From positions 51,481,181 through 51,545,180 of the forward strand of contig OY735218.1 in NCBI GenBank assembly GCA_963457665.1: a DNA stretch of 64,000 nucleotides, written 5' to 3'. The translations under genes and the position numbers were made by a program. Origin of the DNA: Thysanoteuthis rhombus. Lineage: Eukaryota > Mollusca > Cephalopoda > Oegopsida > Thysanoteuthidae. Shown piece after piece: positions 11,147 through 21,722 of this stretch (position 1 is the first letter of the stretch; every line of letters starts with the position of its first letter). The notes beneath the pieces are model-generated. The model did no database searches and was not told the origin of the DNA. It saw only the letters and a list, made by a program, of their open reading frames with translations.

Positions 11147-11563
11147 CTGGTCTGGTTAATCATTCAATAGAAACTGTCATATAACCAGCATCTTTTGGCA
11201 GCATGCCCTGGTGGGAGAGGTCAATCAAATTATTGAAAATCAATGATCAATGAATAAATTACTTCTCTTGTCTTTTGTTTTCAGAAAACAAGCATAAATG
11301 CAGATGGCCAATTTACAATAAACTTACATTGCAAATTGAACGCCATATTAAAATCTATTTAAGTGAGAGATTTTGAGAAAACAAAACAAGCATTTTTTGG
11401 GGACATAACAAGGGATTAATTTTGAAGTTCAGCCCTCTAGCTCTATTGGTCAGGGCTTCATGCATGATACATACATACATAGCTAGTCAGCTAGCTGTCA
11501 GATCAAGTGATAGACTTAGAAGACCGATGTTCATTTTGGTAGTTTTGTTTGATGGTTTCTGAT
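11147..11563 (+). mobile_element. family A dispersed repeat, near full length
   Basis: It starts CTGGTCTGGTTAATCATTCA and ends TTTGATGGTTTCTGATATT. It contains the complete internal series of blocks, including AAACTTACATTGCAAATTGA and ATACATACATACATAGC. It immediately precedes the mariner pseudogene. Confidence 0.8.
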
Positions 11564-12059
11564 ATTAATGCTGTGTACTCAGTGGCTGTGCATCAAGGCC
11601 CATAATGGTTTAGAAAGGTTAAAAATGTTTACTGTCTTTCTGATAATCCTCTATTCTAGAAGGCCAACCACTTTGGATAATGATTTTTGGAGGCATCTGG
11701 TGAGGCAGATTATTCTGACTGTAGAAGAAGGTACAATGTCTCCTATTCAACTATGCAAGAACATCTAATGCAAATTGGAAAAAAAAAACTGGAACCCTAA
11801 TCATCAAACTGTCTGCTGCATTCAGCCATTTGCAAATGTCTGCTGATTGGGAATGAAAACCTTTCTTTTCTTCACTGGATTGTTACAGGGGATAAGAATT
11901 GTGTATGTTAAAAACAAATGCAAAAGTATTGATTATCCCTCTGTCAAAAAGGCTTCATCCACCGATGGTTTTGCTAGGCATCTAACAGAACATGACATGT
12001 ATTGTCTATGATGAGGAAAAAAGCACCACCACAGAACTTTATTATCAACAACTCAAACA

Positions 12060-12072
12060 TGTCAGTGATGTA
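12060..12072. repeat. target site duplication, left copy
   Basis: TGTCAGTGATGTA here is repeated exactly at 12387-12399, bracketing the SINE at 12073-12386. A 13-bp perfect duplication is typical of LINE-mediated SINE integration. Confidence 0.85.
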
Positions 12073-12386
12073 TAAAAAAGGGTAAAACGTCTGTCTCTTG
12101 AGATACACTCCTGATGGAATATGAACTGCTCGTGACTAAGTCCCAGTTTCTGTTGAATATGTCAGCTTAGTGTTCCTTGCAAGTCCTGGGCAGGATGCTA
12201 GTCAATCAAAGGGATACTTCCAACCTAATCACGCAGCTTAGAGTGTATTCAATTAGCTGCTGAGTGCATAGTAAAATTTGTCCTAATGAAGGGATGAAGA
12301 ATATTCCACAATCTCAGCTCATACCAGGAATTGAACCTGGGACCTTCTCAGGCAGATGTGCTAATTGTTACACTATCTGAGCGGAT
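12073..12386 (-). mobile_element. tRNA-headed SINE inserted in the mariner pseudogene
   Basis: Read on the minus strand, the right end resembles a tRNA. GCTCAGATAGTGTAAC and AATTAGCACATCTGCC (A-box region, about 12355-12382) are followed by CCAGGTTCAATTCCTGG (B box, 12324-12340). The body contains GCACTCAGCAGC and ACTCTAAGCTGCGTGATTAG (about 12219-12268), which recurs in the SINE at 54472. The 3' end on the minus strand reaches a T-rich ACCCTTTTTTA tail. The 13-bp duplication TGTCAGTGATGTA flanks it on both sides, which fixes the ends and shows relatively late insertion into an already existing mariner copy. Confidence 0.85.
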
Positions 12387-12399
12387 TGTCAGTGATGTA
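12387..12399. repeat. target site duplication, right copy
   Basis: This exact repeat of the 13 bases at 12060-12072 marks the 5' (tRNA-head) side of the minus-strand SINE. Confidence 0.85.
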
Positions 12400-12699
12400 C
12401 TACTGTGGAAACGAGAAGTTTTGGTGAACATGACCATGGAAAGTCTCAATTTGCTGGACAAATTCAAGTGAAAATAAAGTCACTAAGTTGGGGGATTTTA
12501 TCTTAGCTGCCTTAGTTTTAATTGATCGAATACTTAGAAATCAAGAAGGTATTTGTTCAGGTCTCTCAGCTTTATTTTCATTAAAAACTCAAGAATTTTA
12601 TTGGCAAGGAATGGACAAATTGCTTATTGATTGTAATTGCTAATGATGAGGATTATGTCACTGATTAATAAAATTCAACTTAATTGAATCCCCTTCCGT

Positions 12700-13569
12700 T
12701 TTTATCTCTGCCTTGAAAATGTAGAATTTCTCTCTGAGCAATCTAATAGATGCTTAATTACTTTATGCAATGAATGTTATGGGTATTCTTTTGAAAAACT
12801 CTTGTCGAGAGATATTTGTATCAGAGGCCACTGTCAGCCAAGGTTGGTCATGGATAAACAGCTTTTAGCTGCTATGTCTGCACACTTATTATAGAGAAAG
12901 TGTTGTGCCCCTTTCGGCTTTGTTAAAGGCTTCTCTCACATTTCGTTTGGTAGTAATGGCCACGCTTACATGAAACTGAAAGATGACAGTTTTTAAGACT
13001 TTATGAAAAACAATTTGATTCTCACTAAAGAGTTTGATTTTCCTCACGTATTTTGTGGTTTGTTAAAAATCGAATCCAATACCATGTATTCAATTAGTTG
13101 AAATAATAAGGGTTAAAAGATACACAACTCTTAAAGATGAAATTTTGTTTTCTCACTAAAGATGTGATAATATTGAAATACCTGAATGTAATCTTTTCAG
13201 AATATAATCGATACAAGGATTATCTAACCTTCGGCATTTTCTATGACACCTGCATTTTCATATCTTCCAGCACATTTTGAGATATTTAGCTGCCAGTAAT
13301 TACTTTTAATCCTTTGGCAAATTGATTTATCACTTCAAATTTTTTGTGCTACCGGCCTTGTTAGTCGTTCTTGATCAGAATTAAATTCTATTTGAAAAGT
13401 CTTCCGATGATACAGAATTCTAAACTTCCATTTATTAACAAATTTATTGTAAACATTTATGACCATGATACTACTGATTGTTGTTCTAAAACTAGCATGT
13501 ATCTTTGTAGTTTTTCCAATAACTTCCAAACAATATTATTTCAAATCTGGATTCTTACAGTCTACTATT
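12700..13569. other. AT-rich spacer
   Basis: No recognisable gene. Around 13351-13370, CCGGCCTTGTTAGTCGTTC faintly resembles a family A start, but nothing follows it. Confidence 0.4.
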
Positions 13570-13660
13570 TTAATCATTTTTTTATTGATCACCCTCATAG
13601 CACGCTGCCAAAAGATGTTGGTCACAAGATGGTTTCTTTTGAGTGACTAATCACATCTGT
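13570..13660 (-). mobile_element. family A fragment (start end only)
   Basis: TTATTGATCACCCTCATAG, CACGCTGCCAAAAGATGTTG and GATGGTTTCTTTTGAGTGAC match the first 90 or so bases of family A read on the minus strand. The rest of the element is absent. Confidence 0.7.
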
Positions 13661-14414
13661 TTGTTGTTATATTTTCTCAATGTTTCAGTCAAGTCTTCGA
13701 ACAACGTTATTCTTATCGATCTGTTTGGCATTGAACAAGCTAAACTAATTCTCCACCATTTTGGGTTATTCTTAAAGATGTCGTGTGAGACTTCCATGTC
13801 CTCCATTTTACTTTGTCTATTTGTTTTTTATGCTACTTAAAATCTTATCAGTCTCCTCTTCTTCTATTAATGCCTTTCTACATGCATATTTAGTTAAAAG
13901 AATGTTTTTTTCTCTCTTCTCTATAGACCTTCCTTTTTCTTTTAGTAGTGATCACTTACGTTGTCAGATAACACAACCAACCAAACTGATAAGCTTCAAG
14001 TCTGAGGTATAGCACGTAGTCAACTCAGAGAAAAATCAAGAGACCAAAAAAAAAAACAAAAGAGAACACCAGCCTTATCACTGGATAGACAAGAGAAGTC
14101 TTTAATCAATATGGTACAGTATATGAGAATACTTACAGCCTAAATAATTTAGTTATATACCGTACTTGATGGCATCAAGGCCTACCACCACCCCTTTTCT
14201 AGTGTGCAATATTAAGGGGGAAAAAACAACTTTTCTTTGAATTCTCCTCATTTATCACCTGGTATCTTTACTGATCCCCAAGTTCAGAATAATATAGGGC
14301 TCAAAAACAAAGATTACGGATTACATTATAGGGAGAGAAAATAGAAGGGGTGTCTTCTATGCTGCTAAATATTGTAATTGATTATCTATTGTGTACTGAT
14401 TGACCAAGGTAGAA
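13661..14414. other. AT-rich spacer
   Basis: No gene is recognised. Short C/T-rich open frames at 13643-14012 encode hydrophobic low-complexity peptides and are not supported. Confidence 0.4.
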
Positions 14415-14860
14415 TTAGAAGCTGTTAATTAAAACTGTCAAAATAAGTTTCTTTGATTTCTTACTTGGCCAAGCTGACTGGATAAATCATGCATTCAGGC
14501 CATACCAATGGAACTAGAGGGTTGGAAATTTTGAGCATTTAATATCCATGTGTAGAGAAAGCATTCTTTCTTTTCTTTATTAAATTCACCTTAAAAAGCA
14601 GGTTTTTAGTGGGAAGGTTCCATTTGTACTGTAAGTTAATGCTAAATTGATAGCTGGCTTGTGCTCAACAGCATTCATACTTGTTTATCCAGAGATTCAG
14701 ACTTTTGAGAGATCATAGCACAACAAAAGGTGAGAGAAGTAACTTATTGTTCAAAAACCTTTTTTTCCAATATGTATTTTGATTGAACATTCCCGAAAGC
14801 ATGCTGCCAAAAGATACTGATCATGTGATAGATTCTACTGAATGACTAACCAGACCTGGT
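14415..14860 (-). mobile_element. family A dispersed repeat, near full length
   Basis: It begins near AATTAAAACTGTCAAAATAAG and ends GATAGATTCTACTGAATGAC followed by TAACCAGACCTGG. The internal order is complete. The distal inverted end is mutated. Confidence 0.75.
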
Positions 14861-14939
14861 AAGAAAAGGTCTAACATGTTCTAGCTGTCAACTCTTTAAT
14901 GTTGAATCGTAAATGTATAATATCATGTGTACGTTGTTT

Positions 14940-15245
14940 GATTCTCGATTTGAGGGTCAGTCTTTTGGTTAGGTTCAACGTTTAACTCCATAGGTGACTA
15001 TCGGGAGGATACATTAGTTGTATACCTTTTTTTTAAGACTGGTGGAATTTATGTGTTCTTGAAAATTGAGCTTGCTCTACCAAAAGTTTGCCACCCAGTG
15101 TGATCCTTTGCTTTATTTCTCCTTCTTTTGATGACCTCATGGAGACTTGCTATCCTAAGTAAATGTTGTAGTCTACTTTCTCCAGCTCTGCATTTTTGAT
15201 TATATCTGTTGTGACTCTGTCCCCAACATGTTTATACTTGGCATC
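14940..15245 (-). pseudogene. RTE-type LINE fragment (3' part of reverse transcriptase)
   Basis: This aligns by eye with the other RTE copies in the window: TTTTGGTTAGGTTCAACG, CTCCATAGGTGACTATCGGG, GAGCTTGCTCTACCAAAAG and CTACTTTCTCCAGCTCTGCA. Read on the minus strand these encode the conserved AELEKVDHY, FGRASSIFKNKK-type and YNQCILPI..YG.ETWNLTK stretches that lie after the RT palm. Frameshifts and stops are frequent. Neither the (CAT)n 3' end nor the 5' half is present. Confidence 0.75.
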
Positions 15246-16587
15246 AATTGCTCTATAAAAGATGCTGGCAATCTTCACTCGGTTGGGGATTCAATCAGAA
15301 ATATCACTTTCAAGTGAATAAGAAAAAATAAAGTTTGGATAGTCATGAACAGAAATAAACATATTTTGTTGTTCAAGGTCTTTCATTTTTCAACGAAGAG
15401 GAAAACGCCAAATGCTCTACACACACTTTCACTCTGACATGTGTGGCTAAAAAATTAACCAATAAAGCCTGATGTAGCAATCTTTATTCATAAGGTCACA
15501 TAACATTTGAATCACAAGGATGATAAAATATCATATTGGCACACTGTCTTAAGAGTTTGGTTTCCTTATGGGCAGACTATGTATTGGCATACAGGCAATG
15601 TCCCAATATTTTTCTTTTCTTGGAGTGATTCAGTTCCATTTCCCATGTATGTATAGATGTATGCATGTCTATTTATCTATCTATACATATATACTTGGTG
15701 TTGATATTTTAAAAGCTAAAATCAATGTCATCTTGTTTTGTTTCTCCCTCCAGCGATTCCTCGAGGCCATGTGATCTGAAATAGGGGAAGGAATACACAA
15801 TTTAGCTTTCATTCCTGCATGTTTTCATAAGGTTTTTTTCCCTCGATAATGCTTCCAAAAATTTCACATGGATACTCGAGGGATTAGTTTTTGTGTTTGG
15901 ATAATTGCCTTTAGTTTTTTTGTTTTTTTTACAAATCTAATCTCTTCTCCTCTCCCTCTCCTCTCTTTCAGCACTCTCTCTCTCTCTTCTTCTCCCTCCT
16001 TTTCTCTCTCCACCCACTTGAGAGAATTTTCTGTCTAATGAAAAACAGAAAAAAATAAATGTTGATCAAAAATAACTGAAAAAAATTCTGTTCAGCCATT
16101 ATCAAGATCATCAAAATTATGCAAAAACCCAGATTAGGATTAATCAGATTAACCAGTGTTGATACAAATTAGCATAACAGCAATTGAGGAGATTAAGCCA
16201 TGTGCTCTTAGTGGATTAATGCAGATTCCAGAGAATCCATTCTCCATATCTTTTGCTTTCTTCTGGAATGTCTCAGATCTTTCCTTTTTCAAAATGCCTT
16301 TTCTTTTTCATCAGATTGTTATTTGTGCATTCTCTTCTTTGGTAATTACCGTTATCATCTAACTCTTTACATTATTTCAATCGAAATAAGTATTTGTGCA
16401 AAACCTTATAGAAACTGAATTCTTTTTATCTGATGGAGCTGTCGATTTGAGAAGTCAATGCTGCCACAGGGTTGTTTCTGTGTTCTACATGTACAAAATC
16501 TATGATAACACAATATGTAATGTGAGGCATATAGGAGCCATGTGCAAAGAATGCAGTCTGGGTTAATGCTCTTTAGCAAGAAGCTAG
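15246..16587. other. spacer with a (CT)-rich tract
   Basis: A pyrimidine tract at about 15940-16015 is the only distinctive feature. Open frames at 15568-15774 and 16156-16362 (+) have no recognisable domains. Confidence 0.45.
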
Positions 16588-16925
16588 GGGCAGATCTAGG
16601 ATTTGGAGTAAGACGAAGACCAAATCGAAAGAATTATTTTTACAAAAAAATACACAAAAAGGAAAACAAATTTCAAAAACAAATACATGACAGTAATATG
16701 TAAACCGTCATTTTTCAATAACATTTTAGTCATAGTTTCTCAATGTAAAAAAAAAATCAACAAAATTTACCACAGAATTAAAACATACAGAATAAGATAG
16801 AAAACATCTTATATTTAATGAAAAGTTAATTTTTTTGTTTTAAAGTCGATTTATAATACATTGGGATCATTTACTTGTTCATCAATTACTTAATCAAGAT
16901 ATTTGAAAATTTGCTCCAATTGTAC
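16588..16925 (+). repeat. family F dispersed repeat, copy 1
   Basis: It shares several blocks, in the same order, with 31850-32225: GTCATAGTTT, AAAATTTACCACAGAA, TAAAACATAC or TAAAATACGT, GAATAAGAT-GAAAACATCTT, a TTGTTTTAA stretch and TGCCTGA. Orientation is arbitrary. No coding potential or terminal repeats are visible. Confidence 0.55.
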
Positions 16926-17284
16926 CTTGCCTGAAAAGAGAAGGTCGAGACCTCATGGACATGCGCTCAACCCAATACATACCCAGAAGCACATGATGTA
17001 TGACAGTTTCTGTGGTGGGGAAAAAATAAATTGTAAGTCATACAGATTCAGAGAGTTCTTTCTAAAGATTAAAATTACATTTTTATCAATGGAAAACAGT
17101 CAAAATTATTCACTTAATTGACTGATGTCAATACAAAGTTTGCAAATGGCTATTATTTGAAACTGATATGATCAGTCTGAATGAATTTAATGATAACACT
17201 GATTTCATTTTGCATTCAAACATCTCCAGTCTTAGAATCTCCTATTTGGTAAACTAATGTTTTGACAAAACAATTGAACAATTT

Positions 17285-17580
17285 TTAAAGTATAAAAAAT
17301 CAAGTCAATAAAGTCGCAACCCAACATTATTGTTTGGTTTGATATTCAGTTTTATGATTAATCCAAATTTTCTTTGCTTAAAAGAAAGACACAACATATT
17401 AGGGGCAGATCCTGGATTTACTTCAGTGATTGGGAGTCCTGGCTGTTTGGAAAGTTGACAGAGGTGAATGTATTCACTAGTGTCTACCTGTCGACACAAT
17501 ATCTTCAAAAATTATTTGTAAATATCAATGAAGGGTTGGTCATGAGCTTAGCAAGAATTGAATTAATTTTGGGGTTGTAA
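17285..17580 (-). repeat. family E repeat (reverse orientation)
   Basis: GTCGACACAATATCTTCAAA, AATATCAATGAAGGGTTGGTC, GAATTAATTTTGGGG and GGCAGATCCTGG are the reverse complement of the family E pattern (CCAAAATT...CCATCC, TTTCATTGAAATTCATTGAG, TTTTGGAGATATTGTGTGGACAG) seen at 37380-37690 and 62455-62945. Similar repeats that end in a CAGA-type run are widespread in invertebrates. Confidence 0.55.
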
Positions 17581-18640
17581 ATTTTACCGTAACTTCTCCC
17601 ATATCGTAAGAATATGTCAACTAATTCTCATATAGTTTTTGCAATGACTTGAGCTCTTTGAGTGCATTCTTGTTAGTTGATGTACTTTTCTACTACTTCT
17701 TCTAGTGAACATGTTCATGGGACACCTTTTCTCAGTTAGCATGTCCATTAGGCAAAACTTGGCAATCGCCTAAGGTGCAAAATCATGGGGATGCACTCTA
17801 AACTAAAAGAATAGTCATCATAGTTCAACCAGGAGTGCAAATTTCAAGTCTTGCTGAGAGCACATGGGATCCTTGTGCCTGCCCTGAACACAATGAACCA
17901 ATTATGTGCTCTGATTTCCTTCAATGGATTAAGTTGTGCTTGTCTTGCAAAGAAATACCTCACTACAATAAAAGAAATCATTGTGTGCGTGCACTGCGAT
18001 TACTCAACCGGCCTGTGTATAAAGTTGACATTTACCAGGTATATTGGTAAGTATACAAAGTAGTGCAGTTTGAAGTTTGAAGTTGTTTGAATCAATGGTT
18101 CTTGAGATCTATAATAAAAGTAAATCTAAAATATCAAAGATTATAGATCTCACTTTGTAGTTCCTACAATTTATCTCCTTTGACTTTTGATTTTAGAATA
18201 TATTTTACATCAATAGCTACCAATGTCTTTTTGTAAATTTGATCAGACAGGCTACACTACACATCATAGTCTGACCTTTTCCAAATGTGCACCTTTAGGA
18301 CTGGTACTGCACAGTCTGAAAAATTAGAAATAAAAAGATATGTGGTTTCTGCCCATTGAAATTAAATTTGTATAAGTTTACTAAGGTCTAGAAATGCTTA
18401 TTTGATGTTGACAGTTTTACGATTGGCTTCTTAAAAATGGCATTGACAGCCGTGACATGTACATCAAAGGCATTCATCAATAAAAACAACACGCAAGACA
18501 GACTTATGTCAGTAGGAATTTTGATATTTAAGGATTTTTTCTTCAAAACTTTTAGAATTTCAAACATATCTTTTTTAAATAAACATCTAAAAAAATGAAA
18601 CAAAAAAGAAAAGAAAATTATTTCAATTCTTAATTCATTG
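17581..18640. other. AT-rich spacer
   Basis: No gene recognised. The stretch 17690-17800 is slightly richer in GC but I could not tie it to an element. Confidence 0.4.
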
Positions 18641-18981
18641 AATATAAAGATAGCTCATCATCACAGTCAATAATTAAACAATTGTAATCTCAAAATTTTA
18701 AGATATATGAGAAAAATTCCATTGATAAATAAATATGGTCAGAATAAATTCAGTTTATGACAGCACTGACTTTTTCCACTGGAAAGCATCTGATATAGAG
18801 TAAGAAAAAATATAGATTCTGGAGAGTCAAAATAAGGCCCTTTTTTTCAAAAATGAAAATAAAAATTTAGTGGGGTACTGATGCCAATTTTCAAGTCTGT
18901 AAACCAAATGGTATGACTAGGAGCATTGAAGTACACAGACACATATAACAAATATAAAAACCTTTCTCAACCTTGGTGGCA
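18641..18981 (+). repeat. family B dispersed repeat
   Basis: It matches 2420-2820 in order: TCATCATCACAGTCAATAATT, AATATGGTCAGAATAAATTC, TTTATGACAGCACTGAC, AAATAAGGCCC, a TACTGATGCCAATTTTC block, and CCTTTCTCAACCTTGGTGGC. Confidence 0.65.
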
Positions 18982-19535
18982 ACGTTTGCTCAATAACATT
19001 TTTGCTATGGTCATTAATAGGTTAATCTTTTGATTTTCTGCTCATTGGTCAGTGTCACAGCAATATTCAGCTGCTCATTTGTAATTTCTTGTTTCTAATT
19101 TCATGATGTACCAATCTTGACACATGCTTTCTACCTGGTTGGTAAGAGTCACTATCAATTTTGTCTACATTTCCTCCAGTAGTCATCTTCTGACATTGCG
19201 TTTCTAAAGGGGTTCCATTAGGACATTTCTGGGCAAGTATGCTCACCCATCAAACACTGGGTTAGATGTTTACACTTGAATGCTTTCTAACAAGCCAGCT
19301 GCCGAGTGAAATCATCTCGGAAAGTTTTAGTTGTAGGAAAGTCCATTCATCCATTGCTTAAGAAGGATCAGTTGAATGATGTTCTTGGAATAAGGAAGTA
19401 GTCAAGGAGTATCGTTTGCTGTATTAGTCGAGTTAATTACTCCTTTTGCTCCCAGTAAGTACTAAATCCCTTGACTGACTGGAGAAGGTTAGATCTTCAT
19501 GGTCTCATTACATCTACATTTTACTAAGAATTCAG
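18982..19535. other. AT-rich spacer
   Basis: No recognisable gene or element before the pyrimidine tract. Confidence 0.4.
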
Positions 19536-19830
19536 ACTTTTTCCCCTTTTCTTTCTCTTTCTTCTTTTGGACTTTTTTCTCTTTTCGTTTTTTATTTCTC
19601 CCTAATCACTCACTGTGCTTTCTGTCTTTCTCTCTAAAACTTTGTGAAATGATTCTGTTTTCTCTCTTTCCTTCTTTTTCTCTCAGTTGCTCTCAGTTTT
19701 GTTTTTTTCTCTTTTTTTACTTTCTCTCTTTTACCCCTTCTGCTCTCTCCGTTATATTTCTTTCTGACCCTCTCCCTGTTTTATCTCTATTTCATCTCTT
19801 TATCTCTTTCCATTCTATCTTTTGTTTCTT

Positions 19831-19891
<61 letters not shown>

Positions 19892-20066
19892 CTCTATTTC
19901 TTCATCTTTCCATATCTCTCTCTCTCTCTCTCCATCGTTCCTTGTCTCTCTCCTTCTCTATCTTTCCTTATCTCTTTCCTTCTTTATCTTTCCTTATCTC
20001 TCTCCCTCCTTATCTTCCCATATCTCTCTCTACATTTTTCTATTTCTCTCTACCCCTCTCTCTCAT
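19536..20066. repeat. 530-bp polypyrimidine tract with (TC)n and (TA)n
   Basis: Nearly pure C/T on the plus strand, with an uninterrupted (TC)n at about 19831-19855 followed directly by (TA)n at 19855-19889, then more CTCTCT-rich sequence. The 202-codon plus frame 19499-20107 is only this tract translated (Ser/Leu/Phe/Tyr/Ile runs) and is not a gene. Such tracts can adopt triplex (H-DNA) structures in supercoiled DNA. Confidence 0.9.
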
Positions 20067-21098
20067 ATTTATTTAAAAGGATTCAAATTTTTATAATGAT
20101 GATATAAAATTGGATAAATATGAAAATTATTTTCAGAAGATTTCAATGAGTAAATCTTTGCTCAAAGCAGTATTCCATGTGTTGAAAGAGAAAAAGGTCG
20201 TAAATATTTTTCATTTAACTTCATCAGAATCTGTGTATATTTTATTGATTCAACTCTTCAATTCATGAACCGCTAGTAACCACTTGTAATTGAGAGTGGA
20301 ACTCCTCTGTGAATAGAACGAAAATTATTGAATTCTTTTGTGAATTGGAAAGAATTTTTATTCAAAATTTACTTGAAATCCAAAGGAGACTAATTTCAAT
20401 CAACAGTTATTTCCCTTGATATTGAAATTGATTTTTTTTTTCTAATGTAATTAAATGCTAAAAAGTAAAAAGAAAATGAAGATTCAAGTTATGCATATTT
20501 GATAGTTAGGAGGTTCGGAGTAACTTTAATGGGAATGAGACAACCTTGTAATTCTTTGGGTTACCTTTTCAGAGGAAAATTAGGGCCTTCTGATGTGACC
20601 AGAATGACCTCCCTCCCTTGAATCCGTACTGAAACATTTGAAGACTTAGATATGGGGACAATTGGTCCTCTGATTGAAACTCATGTGATTATGAAATATA
20701 AAAACTTCAAATAGAGAGATTCTTAAAACTATTAACAGGGCCAAGCAAGTTTAGTAGGGGCCTGAGTCATAGATTAATTTAGAGCATTCCTTCTCATAAA
20801 GAAATATTAATATATTGTGGTGTATGGAAACATTTTGGATAAGTGAGGCAGATGGCTTGATTTGCCTGGAAATTTTTCAGTTTTTCCCTTTGCCCGAATT
20901 AAACTGATCTGCCAAAAATTTTACATTGTTTTGTCAGATTAGGGGAGGAGAGATTTCATACACCTATGTATACGTCTATATATATGTATAACAAGAACAG
21001 AATAAAAATCTAAATTCATAGTTACTATGTGCTACTATTTATCGTAAAACTTGTCCTATAAACTAAGAATTTGGCTCTGAATTTTGATCTCAAAGTCA
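20067..21098. other. AT-rich spacer
   Basis: No gene or known repeat recognised. Confidence 0.4.
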
Positions 21099-21722
21099 TT
21101 ATCATCATCAGTCTTTTATCTTTTGTCATTGGATATGGACCTTCCCTAGGATTTGATACCCCACTCTATCATCAACATGGCAGAATCAATATTTTTTGAA
21201 TCTGTCCAGTTTGTCAAACCATCTCATATTCTGCCAGCCTCAGTTTTGTGTTTGATTTCAGGGGACCAATGTTGTGAATTATAATGTCTATCAATTGTCT
21301 GCCATTATCAAAATATGACTAACCCATTGCCAAAGAGTTTTGTAACGGTTTCTATGATGTCTCAAACTCCCGTTTCCCCCCAATACATTGTGCTGTCTTG
21401 TGGTCTCCCTATGTGATGTTAAGCATGATTCTCTAATGTGCTCATTGCATGGTTCTCAGTTTGCAGATCGGTCTCTTGGTTCAGTTCCATGTTAAGTTCC
21501 ATAGGTGACTATCGAGAGGATGCATTGGTTGTACATCTTTTTTTTAGGACTAACGGGATTTTCTTGTTCTCGATAGTTGAGCTTGCTCTACCAAAGGCTT
21601 GCCTTCTAAGAGTGATTCTTCACTTGATTTCTTCTTCTTTTAAGGATTTCATGGAGATTCATTGTCCTAAGTAGGTTGTGGTCTACTTTCTCCAGCTTTG
21701 CATTTTCGATTATGATCATTGT
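21099..21722 (-). pseudogene. RTE-type LINE, 5'-truncated, with its (CAT)n 3' end
   Basis: On the plus strand it starts with TCATTATCATCATCAGTC, the complement of the (TGA)n 3' tail of RTE-type LINEs. It then runs through GGATATGGACCTTCCCTAGG, CTCTTGGTTCAGTTCCATG and CTACTTTCTCCAGCTTTGC. Read on the minus strand it encodes relics of AELEKVDHN, FGKASSTIENKK, a YNQCILPI-type block and the C-terminal tail, broken by frameshifts. The 5' end is lost near 21722, before the RT catalytic motif. The same truncated region occurs in most copies here, as expected of abortive reverse transcription. Confidence 0.8.

Larger units (their letters stand above)
11640..12690 (+). pseudogene. mariner-family transposase pseudogene, split by a SINE
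   Basis: Dispersed, out-of-frame pieces follow the order of a Tc1/mariner transposase. RRPTTLDNDFWRHLV (about 11660-11705) resembles the GRPSTLDND region of the helix-turn-helix linker. CLLIGNENLSFLHWIVTGDK (about 11835-11900) matches the LL.RN...FL..IVTGDEKW stretch carrying the first catalytic Asp. TTTELYYQQLKH (about 12025-12060) matches the TI..ELY.QQL segment. FYWQGMDKL (about 12595-12625) matches the C-terminal FY..GI.KL. Stops and frameshifts lie between all of them. The second catalytic DNARPH-type region is not legible. A tRNA-type SINE (12073-12386) interrupts it after the QQL block. The protein is dead; terminal inverted repeats were not identified. Confidence 0.75.

Noticed and set aside
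19499..20107. 202-codon open reading frame, the longest in the window
   Set aside because: It is only a C/T and TA simple-sequence tract translated into Ser/Leu/Phe and Tyr/Ile runs; two other frames of the tract are also open.
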